Origin: an uncultured Bacteroides sp.
Lineage (GTDB): Bacteria; Bacteroidota; Bacteroidia; Bacteroidales; Bacteroidaceae
Assembly: GCA_900557355.1 (NCBI GenBank)
Contig: USSR01000179.1
Location: 1 to 10,762, forward strand
Reading direction: 5' to 3'
Length of the DNA: 10,762 nucleotides
The notes beneath the pieces are model-generated. The model had not been told where the DNA came from. It ran no database searches and worked only from the letters and a program-made list of their open reading frames with translations. The position numbers and the translations under genes were made by a program. Positions 1 to 7,553 of the stretch are shown one piece after another. How positions within the stretch are numbered: position 1 is the first letter of the stretch; each line of letters opens with the position of its first letter.

Positions 1-2
1 TC

Positions 3-257
3 CCCCTAGGTTTCCTCTTCCACAAAGTAGTAGTAGGCCCGACAACAGGAAACATCGGAGAAATACTATCCGCAACCGGAAATCCGACGTTCCATCCGGA
101 CGACAGATCCGACATTCTGGAGGCACTTGAAAGAGCACGTCAACTGTCCGCATGGGGACAAGGAGAAAAAAACTATGCATACGCATTGGAAAATATGAAC
201 ATCCGGAAAATAGGAAAGGAATATGCACAAACCTATAAAGATGTAATCAATGGCTAA
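3..257 (+). CDS. C-terminal end of a GT-B glycosyltransferase (5' partial)
   Basis: An open frame runs in from the left edge and ends at TAA 255-257, giving 84 residues. The visible part reads like the end of a GT4/GT1-type glycosyltransferase: a hydrophobic strand followed by VVVGPTTGNIGEIL, then TGNPTFHPDD, which corresponds to the 'G..EI....G..f.p.d' nucleotide-sugar-binding region of GT-B enzymes, and a terminal amphipathic helix. Such enzymes transfer a sugar from a nucleotide donor to a lipid-linked glycan in the cytoplasm. The stop overlaps the flippase start by 8 bases, which suggests translational coupling in one operon. The catalytic N-terminal half is outside the window, so donor and acceptor cannot be guessed. 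Other GT-B families remain possible. Confidence 0.72.
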   Translation, partial: PLGFLFHKVVVGPTTGNIGEILSATGNPTFHPDDRSDILEALERARQLSAWGQGEKNYAYALENMNIRKIGKEYAQTYKDVING

Positions 258-1725
258 CAACATCAAACGTCAACTATTTTCGGGCGTATTCTACACGGCA
301 CTAGCCAAATACAGCGGCATCATCATCTCCCTCGTAGTAGCCGGAATATTGGCACGCCTGCTTTCCCCGGACGACTTCGGAATCGTAGCTATCGCCACCG
401 TAATCATCGCATTTTTCAACCTGTTCACCGATATGGGAATCTCCCCGGCCATCATACAGCACAAAGCGCTGACAAAAGAAGAACTGTCGGATATTTTTTC
501 ATTCACCGTATGGACAGGAATTGCTATCAGCCTGCTTTTCTTCGCCGCCTCATGGCTGATTGCCGACTACTACGACAGCCAGATCTTGCGCATCCTGTGC
601 CAACTTCTGTCCGTCAACCTCTTCTTTGCCTCCGCCACCATCGTGCCCGGAGCCATGTTCTATCGCAACAAAGAATTCAAATACATCGCTGTCCGCAGTT
701 TCACTATCCAGATAGCCGGAGGTGCGGGAGCGGTTACGGCAGCCCTCTGCGGAGCAGGACTCTACGCACTGATTATCACCCCGATCATCTCCAGCATACT
801 GATATTTGTCATTTCCTACCAGCGCTATCCGCAACGATTGCGCTTCACATGGGGATTGACAGCACTCCGCAAGATCTTTTCATATTCGGCCTATCAATTC
901 CTGTTCAACGTCATCAACTATTTCAGTCGTAATCTGGACAAACTGCTGATAGGAAAACACATGAGCATGTCCGACTTGGGATATTATGAAAAATCTTACC
1001 GGCTCATGATGCTTCCCTTGCAAAACATCACACAAGTCATCACTCCGGTGATGCACCCCATCTTCAGCGATTTCCAAGATGACAAAGCAAAACTGGCGTC
1101 CTCCTATGAACGCATTGTCCGCATACTCTCTTTCATAGGGTTACCCATGAGCGTATTGCTTTTCTTTACAGCACAAGAAGTGACACTGATTATATTCGGC
1201 AACCAATGGCTGCCCTCCGTACCCGTATTCCGCATACTCTCCCTCTCGGTAGGCGTGCAAATTATACTCTCCTCTTCCGGCTCCATTTTTCAGGCTGCCG
1301 GAGACACCCGGAGCCTGTTCATCTGCGGCGTATTCTCATCCACCCTCAACGTGGCGGGAATGCTGATTGGTATCTTCTATTTCGGCACGCTCACCGCAGT
1401 GGCAACCTGTATCGTATTGACATTTACCGTCAACTTCGTGCAATGCTACTGGCAGATGTATCACGTAACGTTCCGGAGAAAGGTATGGACGTTCGTCCGT
1501 CAACTCCTTTCCCCGCTGGCAGTCAGCGGGTTAATGACAGCGTGCCTCCTGCCTGTGCAGTATACAACGGAAGGAATGAACATTTTCGTGACAATTATTA
1601 CCAAAAGTATCATTAGTTTTATTATCTTTGGAGGATATATACAGGCTACACATGAATATGACATCATAGGAAAAGTGAAAAAAATAGCTGGCAAGTATAT
1701 AAAAAAACAAAATAAGCAATTATAG
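250..1725 (+). CDS. Wzx-type polysaccharide flippase (PST/MOP superfamily)
   Basis: A 491-residue, highly hydrophobic integral membrane protein of the usual length for Wzx flippases, which move undecaprenyl-diphosphate-linked repeat units across the inner membrane. The N-terminus is typical of the WzxC-like polysaccharide transporter group: a short basic head, a first helix through GIIISLVVAGILARLLSPDDFG (about 23-44), then VIIAFFNLFTDMGISPAIIQ (about 51-70), where the 'arL.sp.dfG' and 'D.Gi..aiiq' signatures lie. Further hydrophobic stretches are spread over the chain in the pattern expected of about 12-14 helices, ending in a lysine-rich cytoplasmic tail. ATG 250 sits inside the end of the preceding glycosyltransferase gene. 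Its presence argues for a Wzx-dependent pathway rather than an ABC exporter. The translocated glycan cannot be read from sequence. Confidence 0.92.
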   Translation: MANNIKRQLFSGVFYTALAKYSGIIISLVVAGILARLLSPDDFGIVAIATVIIAFFNLFTDMGISPAIIQHKALTKEELSDIFSFTVWTGIAISLLFFAASWLIADYYDSQILRILCQLLSVNLFFASATIVPGAMFYRNKEFKYIAVRSFTIQIAGGAGAVTAALCGAGLYALIITPIISSILIFVISYQRYPQRLRFTWGLTALRKIFSYSAYQFLFNVINYFSRNLDKLLIGKHMSMSDLGYYEKSYRLMMLPLQNITQVITPVMHPIFSDFQDDKAKLASSYERIVRILSFIGLPMSVLLFFTAQEVTLIIFGNQWLPSVPVFRILSLSVGVQIILSSSGSIFQAAGDTRSLFICGVFSSTLNVAGMLIGIFYFGTLTAVATCIVLTFTVNFVQCYWQMYHVTFRRKVWTFVRQLLSPLAVSGLMTACLLPVQYTTEGMNIFVTIITKSIISFIIFGGYIQATHEYDIIGKVKKIAGKYIKKQNKQL

Positions 1726-1745
1726 ATTTGAGACAACAACAAAGA

Positions 1746-2864
1746 ATGAAAGCCTTATTTCTTATGTTCCACGGCTTTGATAAAGCGAATGGAATAAGTA
1801 AAAAAATACATTATCAGGTAAAAGCCCTCAAAGAGTGCGGATTGGACGTGCGTACCTGTTACTATCAAACCACTCCCAACGGTGAGCGCCGATGGATAAT
1901 AGACGACGAAGTCATTGCCGATTTCGGAACCGGATTCACTGCAAAGATATGGAAACGTGTCTACTACTCCCCCATCACTGAATATGTACGCCGCGAGAAA
2001 ATAGAATTTATATATATGCGTTCCTTTCACAACGCAAGCCCGTTCACCCTGCAACTAGTCAGAAAATTGAAACGGATGGGAGCGAAAGTGGTAATGGAAA
2101 TACCTACCTATCCTTACGATCAGGAATATGTGGCATGGTCGATGAAATTCAATCTCGCCATCGACCGCTGTTTCCGCCACCGGCTAGCCAAAGAGCTGGA
2201 CGGTATCGTCACCTTCTCCAACGCCGAACATATTTTTGGAGGAAAAACGATACGGATCTCCAACGGAATAGACTTCGAAGCAATCCCTATCAAACGAACG
2301 ATGAACGACACCTCACGCGAACTTCATCTGATTGGAGTGGCCGAAGTGCACTACTGGCACGGATTCGACCGGTTGATACACGGACTAGCCGAATACTACC
2401 GTACAAATCCGGAATACAAAGTTTATTTCCACATCGTAGGTCCCCTGTCCGGCATACGCGAACAGGAAGAAATACTGCCTGCCATCCGCGACAACCATCT
2501 GGAACCGTACGTCATCCTGCACGGCCCCCTACACAGTGACAAACTGTACGAACAATTTGAAAAAGCAGATTTTGCCATAGGCAGCCTGGGACGTCACCGG
2601 AGCGGAATCACCTACATCAAAACACTAAAAAACCGTGAATATGCCGCACGAGGGCTTTCGTTCACCTACTCGGAAACGGACGAAGATTTCGACCGGATGC
2701 CTTATGTATGGAAAGTGCCACCGGATGAATCGCCCATCGACATTTGCGGACTGATAAACTTCCAACGCTCTCAACAAATGTCTCCACCGGAGATACGCGA
2801 AACGGTCAGAGCACTGTCATGGACAGCACAAATGAGAAAAGTCATTCATGAAACCGAAATCTGA
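1746..2864 (+). CDS. Divergent GT4-like glycosyltransferase
   Basis: A 372-residue soluble protein with a GT-B layout. The N-terminal Rossmann half starts MKALFLMFHGFDKANGISKK, the glycine/serine acceptor loop. An inter-domain segment carries VTFSNAE and IRISNGIDFEAIP (about 155-182), the usual 'vi.NGid' signature before the C-terminal domain, which begins HLIGVAEVHYWHGFDRLI (about 194-211) and continues through YFHIVGP. The canonical E-x7-E donor site is altered: the equivalent region reads ITYIKTLKNREYAARGLSF (about 288-306), where E298 aligns with the second glutamate and no first glutamate is obvious. I chose ATG 1746, because the possible TTG at 1728 only adds MRQQQR ahead of a normal domain start. 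It lies 20 bases after the flippase stop. Donor and linkage are unknown. Confidence 0.82.
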   Translation: MKALFLMFHGFDKANGISKKIHYQVKALKECGLDVRTCYYQTTPNGERRWIIDDEVIADFGTGFTAKIWKRVYYSPITEYVRREKIEFIYMRSFHNASPFTLQLVRKLKRMGAKVVMEIPTYPYDQEYVAWSMKFNLAIDRCFRHRLAKELDGIVTFSNAEHIFGGKTIRISNGIDFEAIPIKRTMNDTSRELHLIGVAEVHYWHGFDRLIHGLAEYYRTNPEYKVYFHIVGPLSGIREQEEILPAIRDNHLEPYVILHGPLHSDKLYEQFEKADFAIGSLGRHRSGITYIKTLKNREYAARGLSFTYSETDEDFDRMPYVWKVPPDESPIDICGLINFQRSQQMSPPEIRETVRALSWTAQMRKVIHETEI

Positions 2865-2902
2865 TTTCACATAGATATATCTGAAAAAACAAACAATATC
2901 TG

Positions 2903-4063
2903 ATGGATAAAAAGATAAAAATAGCCTACTGTATCCCCTCTCTCTATTACCCCAGCGGTATGGAGCGGGTTCTCACACTAAAGGCGAACTATTTTACGGA
3001 GCACTTCGGCTACGAGATACATATCATCCTTACCGACGGAAAAGACAAGGAGCCATATTATAAACTGCACCCATCAATCACCATACACCAACTCGACATC
3101 AACTACGACGCATTATACGGACGCCCGTTATTCGCACGGATTCTTGAATACAGCACCAAGCAACGGCTATTCAAGAAAAGGCTGAACGAATGTCTATGTA
3201 AAATCCGTCCGGACATCACAATCTCCCTTCTCCGCCGCGACATCAACTTCATCAACCAAATGAAAGACGGCAGTGTCAAGTTGGGAGAGATACATTTTAA
3301 CAAATCCAACTATCGGGATTTCAACAACAACCGTCTACCGGGATTCCTCAAAAAATTAGGTAAGAAATACTGGCGGCACCAACTCATCCGCCAATTGAAA
3401 CAACTGCGGAATTTCATTGTGCTTAGCCACGAAGATGCCGCTGAATGGACGGAACTCGATAATGTAAAAGTAATCTATAATCCGCTTCCTTTCTTCCCCG
3501 AACGTCAGTCCGACGGATTACGGAAACAAGTAATCGCAGTAGGCAGATATGTGCCGCAGAAAGGATTTGACCGACTTATCCCCGCATGGAGCATCGTCAG
3601 CAAGAAACATCCGGACTGGGTATTACGAATCTACGGCGATGGCATGAGAGAGCAACTCCAGCGGCAGATTGACGAACTCGGAATCACCTCCAACTGTATC
3701 CTGGAACATAACGTGCAGAATATTGTTGAGAAATATTGTGAAAGTTCCATCTTTGTTCTGTCCTCACGTTTCGAAGGATTCGGCATGGTGATCATCGAAG
3801 CAATGGCGTGTGGAGTACCACCCGTATCGTTCACGTGTCCCTGCGGCCCGAAAGACATCATCACCGATGGCAAAGACGGTCTGCTTGTGGAAAATGGAGA
3901 TATAGAAGGACTGGCAGACAAAATCTGCTACCTGATAGAACATGAAGACGTCCGCCGGAAGATGGGAATACAAGCCCGCACCGACGTAGAGCGTTTTAAA
4001 ATTGAACATATTGCCCGAGAATGGAAAAAATTATTTGAAACAAATTTAAGTATTAAGTATTAA
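2903..4063 (+). CDS. GT4 family glycosyltransferase
   Basis: A 386-residue cytoplasmic retaining-type GT-B glycosyltransferase of normal family length. The N-terminal domain opens IKIAYCIPSLYYPSGMERV, a typical 'GG.erv'-like acceptor loop with SGMERV. The C-terminal domain has VKVIYNPLP (about 188-196), VIAVGRYVPQKGFDRLI (about 210-226, basic donor-phosphate contacts) and SRFEGFGMVIIEAMACG (288-304), which holds the E-x7-E pair E291/E299, followed by CGPKDIITDGKDGLLV. All hallmarks are intact, so it should be active, adding one sugar to the lipid-linked repeat unit. The last residues, LSIKY, and the stop codon are encoded by a tandem heptad repeat that forms one arm of an inverted repeat, so the tail may have been supplied by that element. 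The start ATG follows a 38-base gap. Confidence 0.93.
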   Translation: MDKKIKIAYCIPSLYYPSGMERVLTLKANYFTEHFGYEIHIILTDGKDKEPYYKLHPSITIHQLDINYDALYGRPLFARILEYSTKQRLFKKRLNECLCKIRPDITISLLRRDINFINQMKDGSVKLGEIHFNKSNYRDFNNNRLPGFLKKLGKKYWRHQLIRQLKQLRNFIVLSHEDAAEWTELDNVKVIYNPLPFFPERQSDGLRKQVIAVGRYVPQKGFDRLIPAWSIVSKKHPDWVLRIYGDGMREQLQRQIDELGITSNCILEHNVQNIVEKYCESSIFVLSSRFEGFGMVIIEAMACGVPPVSFTCPCGPKDIITDGKDGLLVENGDIEGLADKICYLIEHEDVRRKMGIQARTDVERFKIEHIAREWKKLFETNLSIKY

Positions 4064-4080
4064 GTATCAAGTATTAAGCG
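4046..4080 (+). repeat. Tandem heptad repeat (TTAAGTA, about 5 copies)
   Basis: TTAAGTA occurs exactly at 4046-4052, 4053-4059 and 4060-4066, then as TCAAGTA at 4067-4073, followed by a decaying copy TTAAGCG at 4074-4080. The array overlaps the last codons and stop of the upstream GT4 gene and supplies the left arm of the inverted repeat. Because the unit is 7 bases, gain or loss of one copy would shift the frame at the gene's end, although a TAA occurs in every copy. Confidence 0.85.
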
Positions 4081-4134
4081 TGGCTGCTAGTACATTTATC
4101 CCACATGGCTAATACTTGATACTTAATACTTAAT
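4052..4134. repeat. Perfect 25-bp inverted repeat with 33-base loop
   Basis: Bases 4052-4076 are the exact reverse complement of 4110-4134, separated by a non-palindromic loop at 4077-4109. The arms are made of the heptad TTAAGTA and its complement, and they share the single TCAAGTA variant at matching places, so the two arms look copied from one another rather than independently AT-rich. In RNA this would be a long, AU-rich hairpin between the GT4 and GT2 genes. There is no T-run immediately after the right arm, so it is not a classic intrinsic terminator. It could be a palindromic interspersed element, an RNA-processing or stabilising hairpin, or a recombination substrate. None of these can be decided from one copy. 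Confidence 0.85.
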
Positions 4135-4150
4135 TTAATCCTTTATAAAG

Positions 4151-5005
4151 ATGATTTGGTATAGTAAGTATTTACAAGTTTATGAAAAACCGTTTGCAGA
4201 AGCACCCGCATCTGCCATTGAAGAAGTGCGGCAGAATATTGCAAAGCTGCAAAGTGATGAACCGCTTGTCACCGTTTCAATTATCGGCTACAACGAAGAG
4301 AAACATCTGCTTGCCTGCCTGTGGTCTTTGAGCGAGATGGAATGCAAATATCCTGTAGAAATTATCGGGGTAGACAACGAATCGAAAGACAGCACGGCGG
4401 AGATATTCCGGCAATGCGGTGTACCTTATTATACAGAAACCCAACATAGTTGCGGATTCGCCCGCCTTTGCGGACTGAACCATGCCCGAGGTAAATATCA
4501 TATCAATATTGACTCCGACACTATGTACCCTCCGAAATACGTAGAAATGATGGTAAACACCCTCGAACGCCCGGGCATTGTGGCCGTCTGCTCTTTATGG
4601 AGCTACATTCCGGATGAGAAACACTCGCGATGGGGACTGAAAATCTACGAAGCTGCCCGCGATTTGCACTTGTGGATGCAATCATTCAAACGTCCCGAAC
4701 TTAGTGTGCGTGGATTGGTTCTTGCCTATCGCACAGAGTATGCACGGAAAACCGGCATACGCACCGATATCATCCGAGGTGAAGACGGTTATCTTGCTCT
4801 GCAACTCAAGCAATTCGGCAAAATAGCCTTTATCCGCAACCGCAAAGCACGCGCCGTAACAGGATATGGAACGGTGGGAGCTGACGGAAGCCTGTTCAAC
4901 AGCTTTAAAGTGCGCGTTGCCAAAGGTCTGAAAGGACTGGGGGGAATATTTACTAAAAAGAAAGAATATAAAGACGAAGACAGCAATCTGATAAAGAACA
5001 AATAA
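4151..5005 (+). CDS. GT2 family glycosyltransferase (GT-A fold, soluble)
   Basis: A 284-residue inverting GT-A glycosyltransferase. The nucleotide-binding half shows VTVSIIGYNEEKHLLACLWS (about 40-59), then IIGVDNESKDST (about 71-82) and the metal-binding DxD within INIDSDTMYPPKY (D121-D123). The likely catalytic-base region is RGEDGYLAL (209-217, E211-D212). There are no membrane helices; the basic C-terminus could associate with the membrane. About 40 residues precede the GT domain. It follows an 87-base gap filled by the inverted repeat and is only 6 bases from the next gene, so it is probably co-translated with the acyltransferase fusion. It should add one sugar to the repeat unit; the donor cannot be inferred. 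Confidence 0.9.
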   Translation: MIWYSKYLQVYEKPFAEAPASAIEEVRQNIAKLQSDEPLVTVSIIGYNEEKHLLACLWSLSEMECKYPVEIIGVDNESKDSTAEIFRQCGVPYYTETQHSCGFARLCGLNHARGKYHINIDSDTMYPPKYVEMMVNTLERPGIVAVCSLWSYIPDEKHSRWGLKIYEAARDLHLWMQSFKRPELSVRGLVLAYRTEYARKTGIRTDIIRGEDGYLALQLKQFGKIAFIRNRKARAVTGYGTVGADGSLFNSFKVRVAKGLKGLGGIFTKKKEYKDEDSNLIKNK

Positions 5006-5011
5006 ACAAGT

Positions 5012-7504
5012 ATGGGAAAACGAATAGAATATATTGACTTCATCAAAGGTATCTGCATTTTTATTGTAGTCTGGGGACATGTTATCCAAAATATGGGAGA
5101 CGGCAACGACTTCTGGACCAATCCGGTACATGAATTTATCTGTTCTTTCCACATGCCCATATTCATGTTGGTCAGCGGTTTCTTTTTCAGTAAATCCATC
5201 GGAAAGCCACTCATACCGAATGTAACCCGAAGATTCAAACAGTTAATAATTCCTTGTTTCGGCTGGTCATTAGTGTTGGTCGCAATCAACATCGGATATA
5301 TGCTCTATGAAGGAATGATCCCGTCTCCAACCGGAACGTTGAAATCTCTTTTTATAGAGACATTCACCCGTTTCTGGTTCTTACGCTCCGTTTTCATCTG
5401 TTTCACACTTGCCATCGTCAGCATGAAAATATTCAAAAAAGATACAGCCGCTTTCGTCATCTCGCTTCTGTGTTTCCTCGCATTGCCGGACAACGGACGT
5501 CTGCACCTCGACAAGTTTATGTATCCATTCTTTTGGATGGGGTATTTTATGCACAAATATATCGATGTAATCATGAAACACCGGGGAAAACTACTGGTCG
5601 CTTCACTCCTCGTTTTCGCTGTACTCCTCCCTTTCTATCAGAAAGAAGATTATATCTACATCACCGGAATGAGTATGTACGATTATCTGGGAGGAAAGTT
5701 CGTTTGTTATCCGCCATGGGAAAAATTGCCGATCATCTGTTATCGCTATTTGATCGGTTTCGCAGGAAGCCTGTTTATCTTCTTGCTACTGCAACGTATC
5801 TATCGTCCGCATTTCCGTGCAATCGAAAAAGTGGGCACATATACACTTGGCATCTATACCATACATATCTTGATTGAAGGCAACGTATTGAGTCGGTTCA
5901 ACCTGTTGGACACCGGGTTCTTCATGTTCAACTTTATTATAACGCCAGCTATCTCCATTCTATTGATTCTTCTCTGCGTGGGAATAATCAGACTGTTGGA
6001 AATGACACGCTTCAGCAGCTTATTGTTTTTAGGAAAAACAAAAACAGTCATCATGCTATTAGCAATCTGCCTTATTAACGTATCCTGTATCAAAAAAATC
6101 AATTTATATCAAGGAGACAAAGACGATGAAAAAGAAGATAATTCAGGAAACAACAATTCTCCCCAAAGGAAAGACATCATCGTAGACACAGACTTCTTCT
6201 ACCCTTTCGGGGATGAAAGCCAAAACTATACTGCGGAAATTACAATCAACACCCGCAACACTTTGCCCGAAGAAAATACCATAAAAACGGTTATTCCCGC
6301 ACTAAAATACAATAAGTCGTGGCTCCTAATGCTTACCCAAGACGACTGCAAACAAGCCGCCTTCTCATGGACGTGGGCTGCCATCAATGGCAAACCTTTG
6401 ACTAGCGGTTATTATTATCAACTCGGCCACCTGCAATATGATGACCTTCCACCCGATATTTATTATCTTGGTGAAACATTGGGAAGTACGGACGGAGCCG
6501 GAAACGAAGTCAGGTTCTCATTTACCACCACCCTCTCACCGGAATGGGAATGGATGGACGCCAAAACACAAATCTACAAAGGACAGACGCAAGAATATTA
6601 TCGCTTCTTCATGAAATCAGGGCTGACATGGGGAGATGTCAAAGAGATGCTGAACTATGGAACAGGCATCTCCATACATGATGTGAATATAGATAATGAA
6701 GAAATCACTGTCGATAACCTACTTAAACATTACGACATTGCCTTGAATATCATCAAAGAGAAATTGTCTGGCAGAGGATGTAAAATGCTGGCTAAACCAA
6801 GCGGAATTGCTGAATATATCACCGCTGGACAAGTCCATTCTTCTATACAGACCATGACTTCCAACGACGGTGAAACACTATGTCCGGCAAAAACGGAAAA
6901 CGATTTAAAAAAGGTGGTACTAAACAGAGGGTTCTATTCCATTGAGGATCTGAAAAAAGAAATCGACAAACAGCTACAATTATCACCGGAAGAACGAATG
7001 GCTATCAATGTCGGTGTTCATGGCACAGATGCTTCTTGGGCGGATCTGTTGCTCTGGATTAACAATAACTATGGAAAAAAGGGAGCGGACAACGTGTGGA
7101 TACCCAACCAGGAAGAATATTATGAATACAATTTCTATCGTACACACGGCACAGCAGCAGTGACAAAGATAGATGAACATAAACTGAAACTGACCGTTCA
7201 TCTGCCCAGTGAGGAAGACTTTTATTATCCTTCTCTCACAGTCAACCTATCTGGTATAAAGAAAGAAGATATTACCTCCCTTGAGGCCGGAAGCAGTGTT
7301 ACAGGACTGTCTTATAGTAACTATGAAAATGGGATTATGCTCAATATCGATTGCAGGAAGTATCTGACAGAACATGCCGAAAACTTCGTGAAACGGTATG
7401 AAGCAAATACAGCAGATGCTTCTGTTAAAGCGGATGCCCTCTATTTTGTAAATATGCTAAAAGACTCGGATAAAAAGGAGGAATTAAAAAAGCGAATCAA
7501 GTGA
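5012..7504 (+). CDS. Fusion of AT3 membrane O-acyltransferase and deacetylase-like domain
   Basis: An 830-residue two-part protein, more than twice the length of a stand-alone AT3 enzyme (about 340). Residues 1-343 form an Acyl_transf_3 membrane domain: YIDFIKGICIFIVVWGHVI with H23, FHMPIFMLVSGFFF (47-59), FWFLRS (121-126) and YTLGIYTIH ending at H285, with about ten hydrophobic helices. This family transfers acyl, usually acetyl, groups to envelope glycans. Residues 345-359 (VIMLLAICLINVSC) are a further hydrophobic segment resembling a lipoprotein signal. An acidic Asn-rich linker (about 365-388) follows. Residues about 430-710 resemble the polysaccharide-deacetylase (NodB/CE4) fold by motif order: LTQDDC (D444/D445), SIHDVN (H556), KPSG (595-598), VGVHGTD (H670) and WIPNQEEYYEYNFYR (696-710). 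A strand-rich tail runs to 830. The AT3 assignment is firm; the deacetylase-like call is by motif reading only and its activity is uncertain. Confidence 0.85.
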   Translation: MGKRIEYIDFIKGICIFIVVWGHVIQNMGDGNDFWTNPVHEFICSFHMPIFMLVSGFFFSKSIGKPLIPNVTRRFKQLIIPCFGWSLVLVAINIGYMLYEGMIPSPTGTLKSLFIETFTRFWFLRSVFICFTLAIVSMKIFKKDTAAFVISLLCFLALPDNGRLHLDKFMYPFFWMGYFMHKYIDVIMKHRGKLLVASLLVFAVLLPFYQKEDYIYITGMSMYDYLGGKFVCYPPWEKLPIICYRYLIGFAGSLFIFLLLQRIYRPHFRAIEKVGTYTLGIYTIHILIEGNVLSRFNLLDTGFFMFNFIITPAISILLILLCVGIIRLLEMTRFSSLLFLGKTKTVIMLLAICLINVSCIKKINLYQGDKDDEKEDNSGNNNSPQRKDIIVDTDFFYPFGDESQNYTAEITINTRNTLPEENTIKTVIPALKYNKSWLLMLTQDDCKQAAFSWTWAAINGKPLTSGYYYQLGHLQYDDLPPDIYYLGETLGSTDGAGNEVRFSFTTTLSPEWEWMDAKTQIYKGQTQEYYRFFMKSGLTWGDVKEMLNYGTGISIHDVNIDNEEITVDNLLKHYDIALNIIKEKLSGRGCKMLAKPSGIAEYITAGQVHSSIQTMTSNDGETLCPAKTENDLKKVVLNRGFYSIEDLKKEIDKQLQLSPEERMAINVGVHGTDASWADLLLWINNNYGKKGADNVWIPNQEEYYEYNFYRTHGTAAVTKIDEHKLKLTVHLPSEEDFYYPSLTVNLSGIKKEDITSLEAGSSVTGLSYSNYENGIMLNIDCRKYLTEHAENFVKRYEANTADASVKADALYFVNMLKDSDKKEELKKRIK
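6044..6088 (+). other. Lipobox-like hydrophobic segment at the domain junction
   Basis: These bases encode residues 345-359 of the fusion, a hydrophobic run ending in NVSC with Cys359, followed by IKK and then an acidic stretch (GDKDDEKED). It looks like the signal peptide of a once-separate lipoprotein. Asn at -3 is a poor lipobox residue. M348 (ATG 6053) is an unlikely internal start because it leaves almost no basic n-region, whereas M331 (ATG 6002) would give a more normal signal with Arg and Lys. In the full-length protein the segment would most simply be an eleventh transmembrane helix taking the C-terminal domain to the periplasm. Confidence 0.55.
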
Positions 7505-7553
7505 ACGGTTTATAAAAATCAGACACAGAAAAAGTAATAAATATATATTAACC

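Noticed and set aside
510..932. A 140-residue + strand open frame inside the flippase gene
   Set aside because: It is an alternate frame of a well-supported membrane protein; its product is Arg/His/Pro-rich with no domain signature.
1728..1745. TTG start for the divergent GT4-like gene
   Set aside because: It adds only six residues (MRQQQR) before a normal domain start, and ATG 1746 is available.
2873..2882. 10-bp palindrome AGATATATCT between two glycosyltransferase genes
   Set aside because: It is too short and AT-rich to be a convincing operator or terminator; the expected chance frequency is high.
4091..4098. TACATTTA in the hairpin loop as a -7 promoter box
   Set aside because: It differs from TAnnTTTG at the last position and no -33 TTTG lies at the right distance.
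4052..4134. Invertible promoter flanked by inverted repeats, as in phase-variable Bacteroides capsules
   Set aside because: The 33-base spacer is far shorter than known invertible capsule promoters, no promoter is visible in it, and no recombinase gene is in the window.
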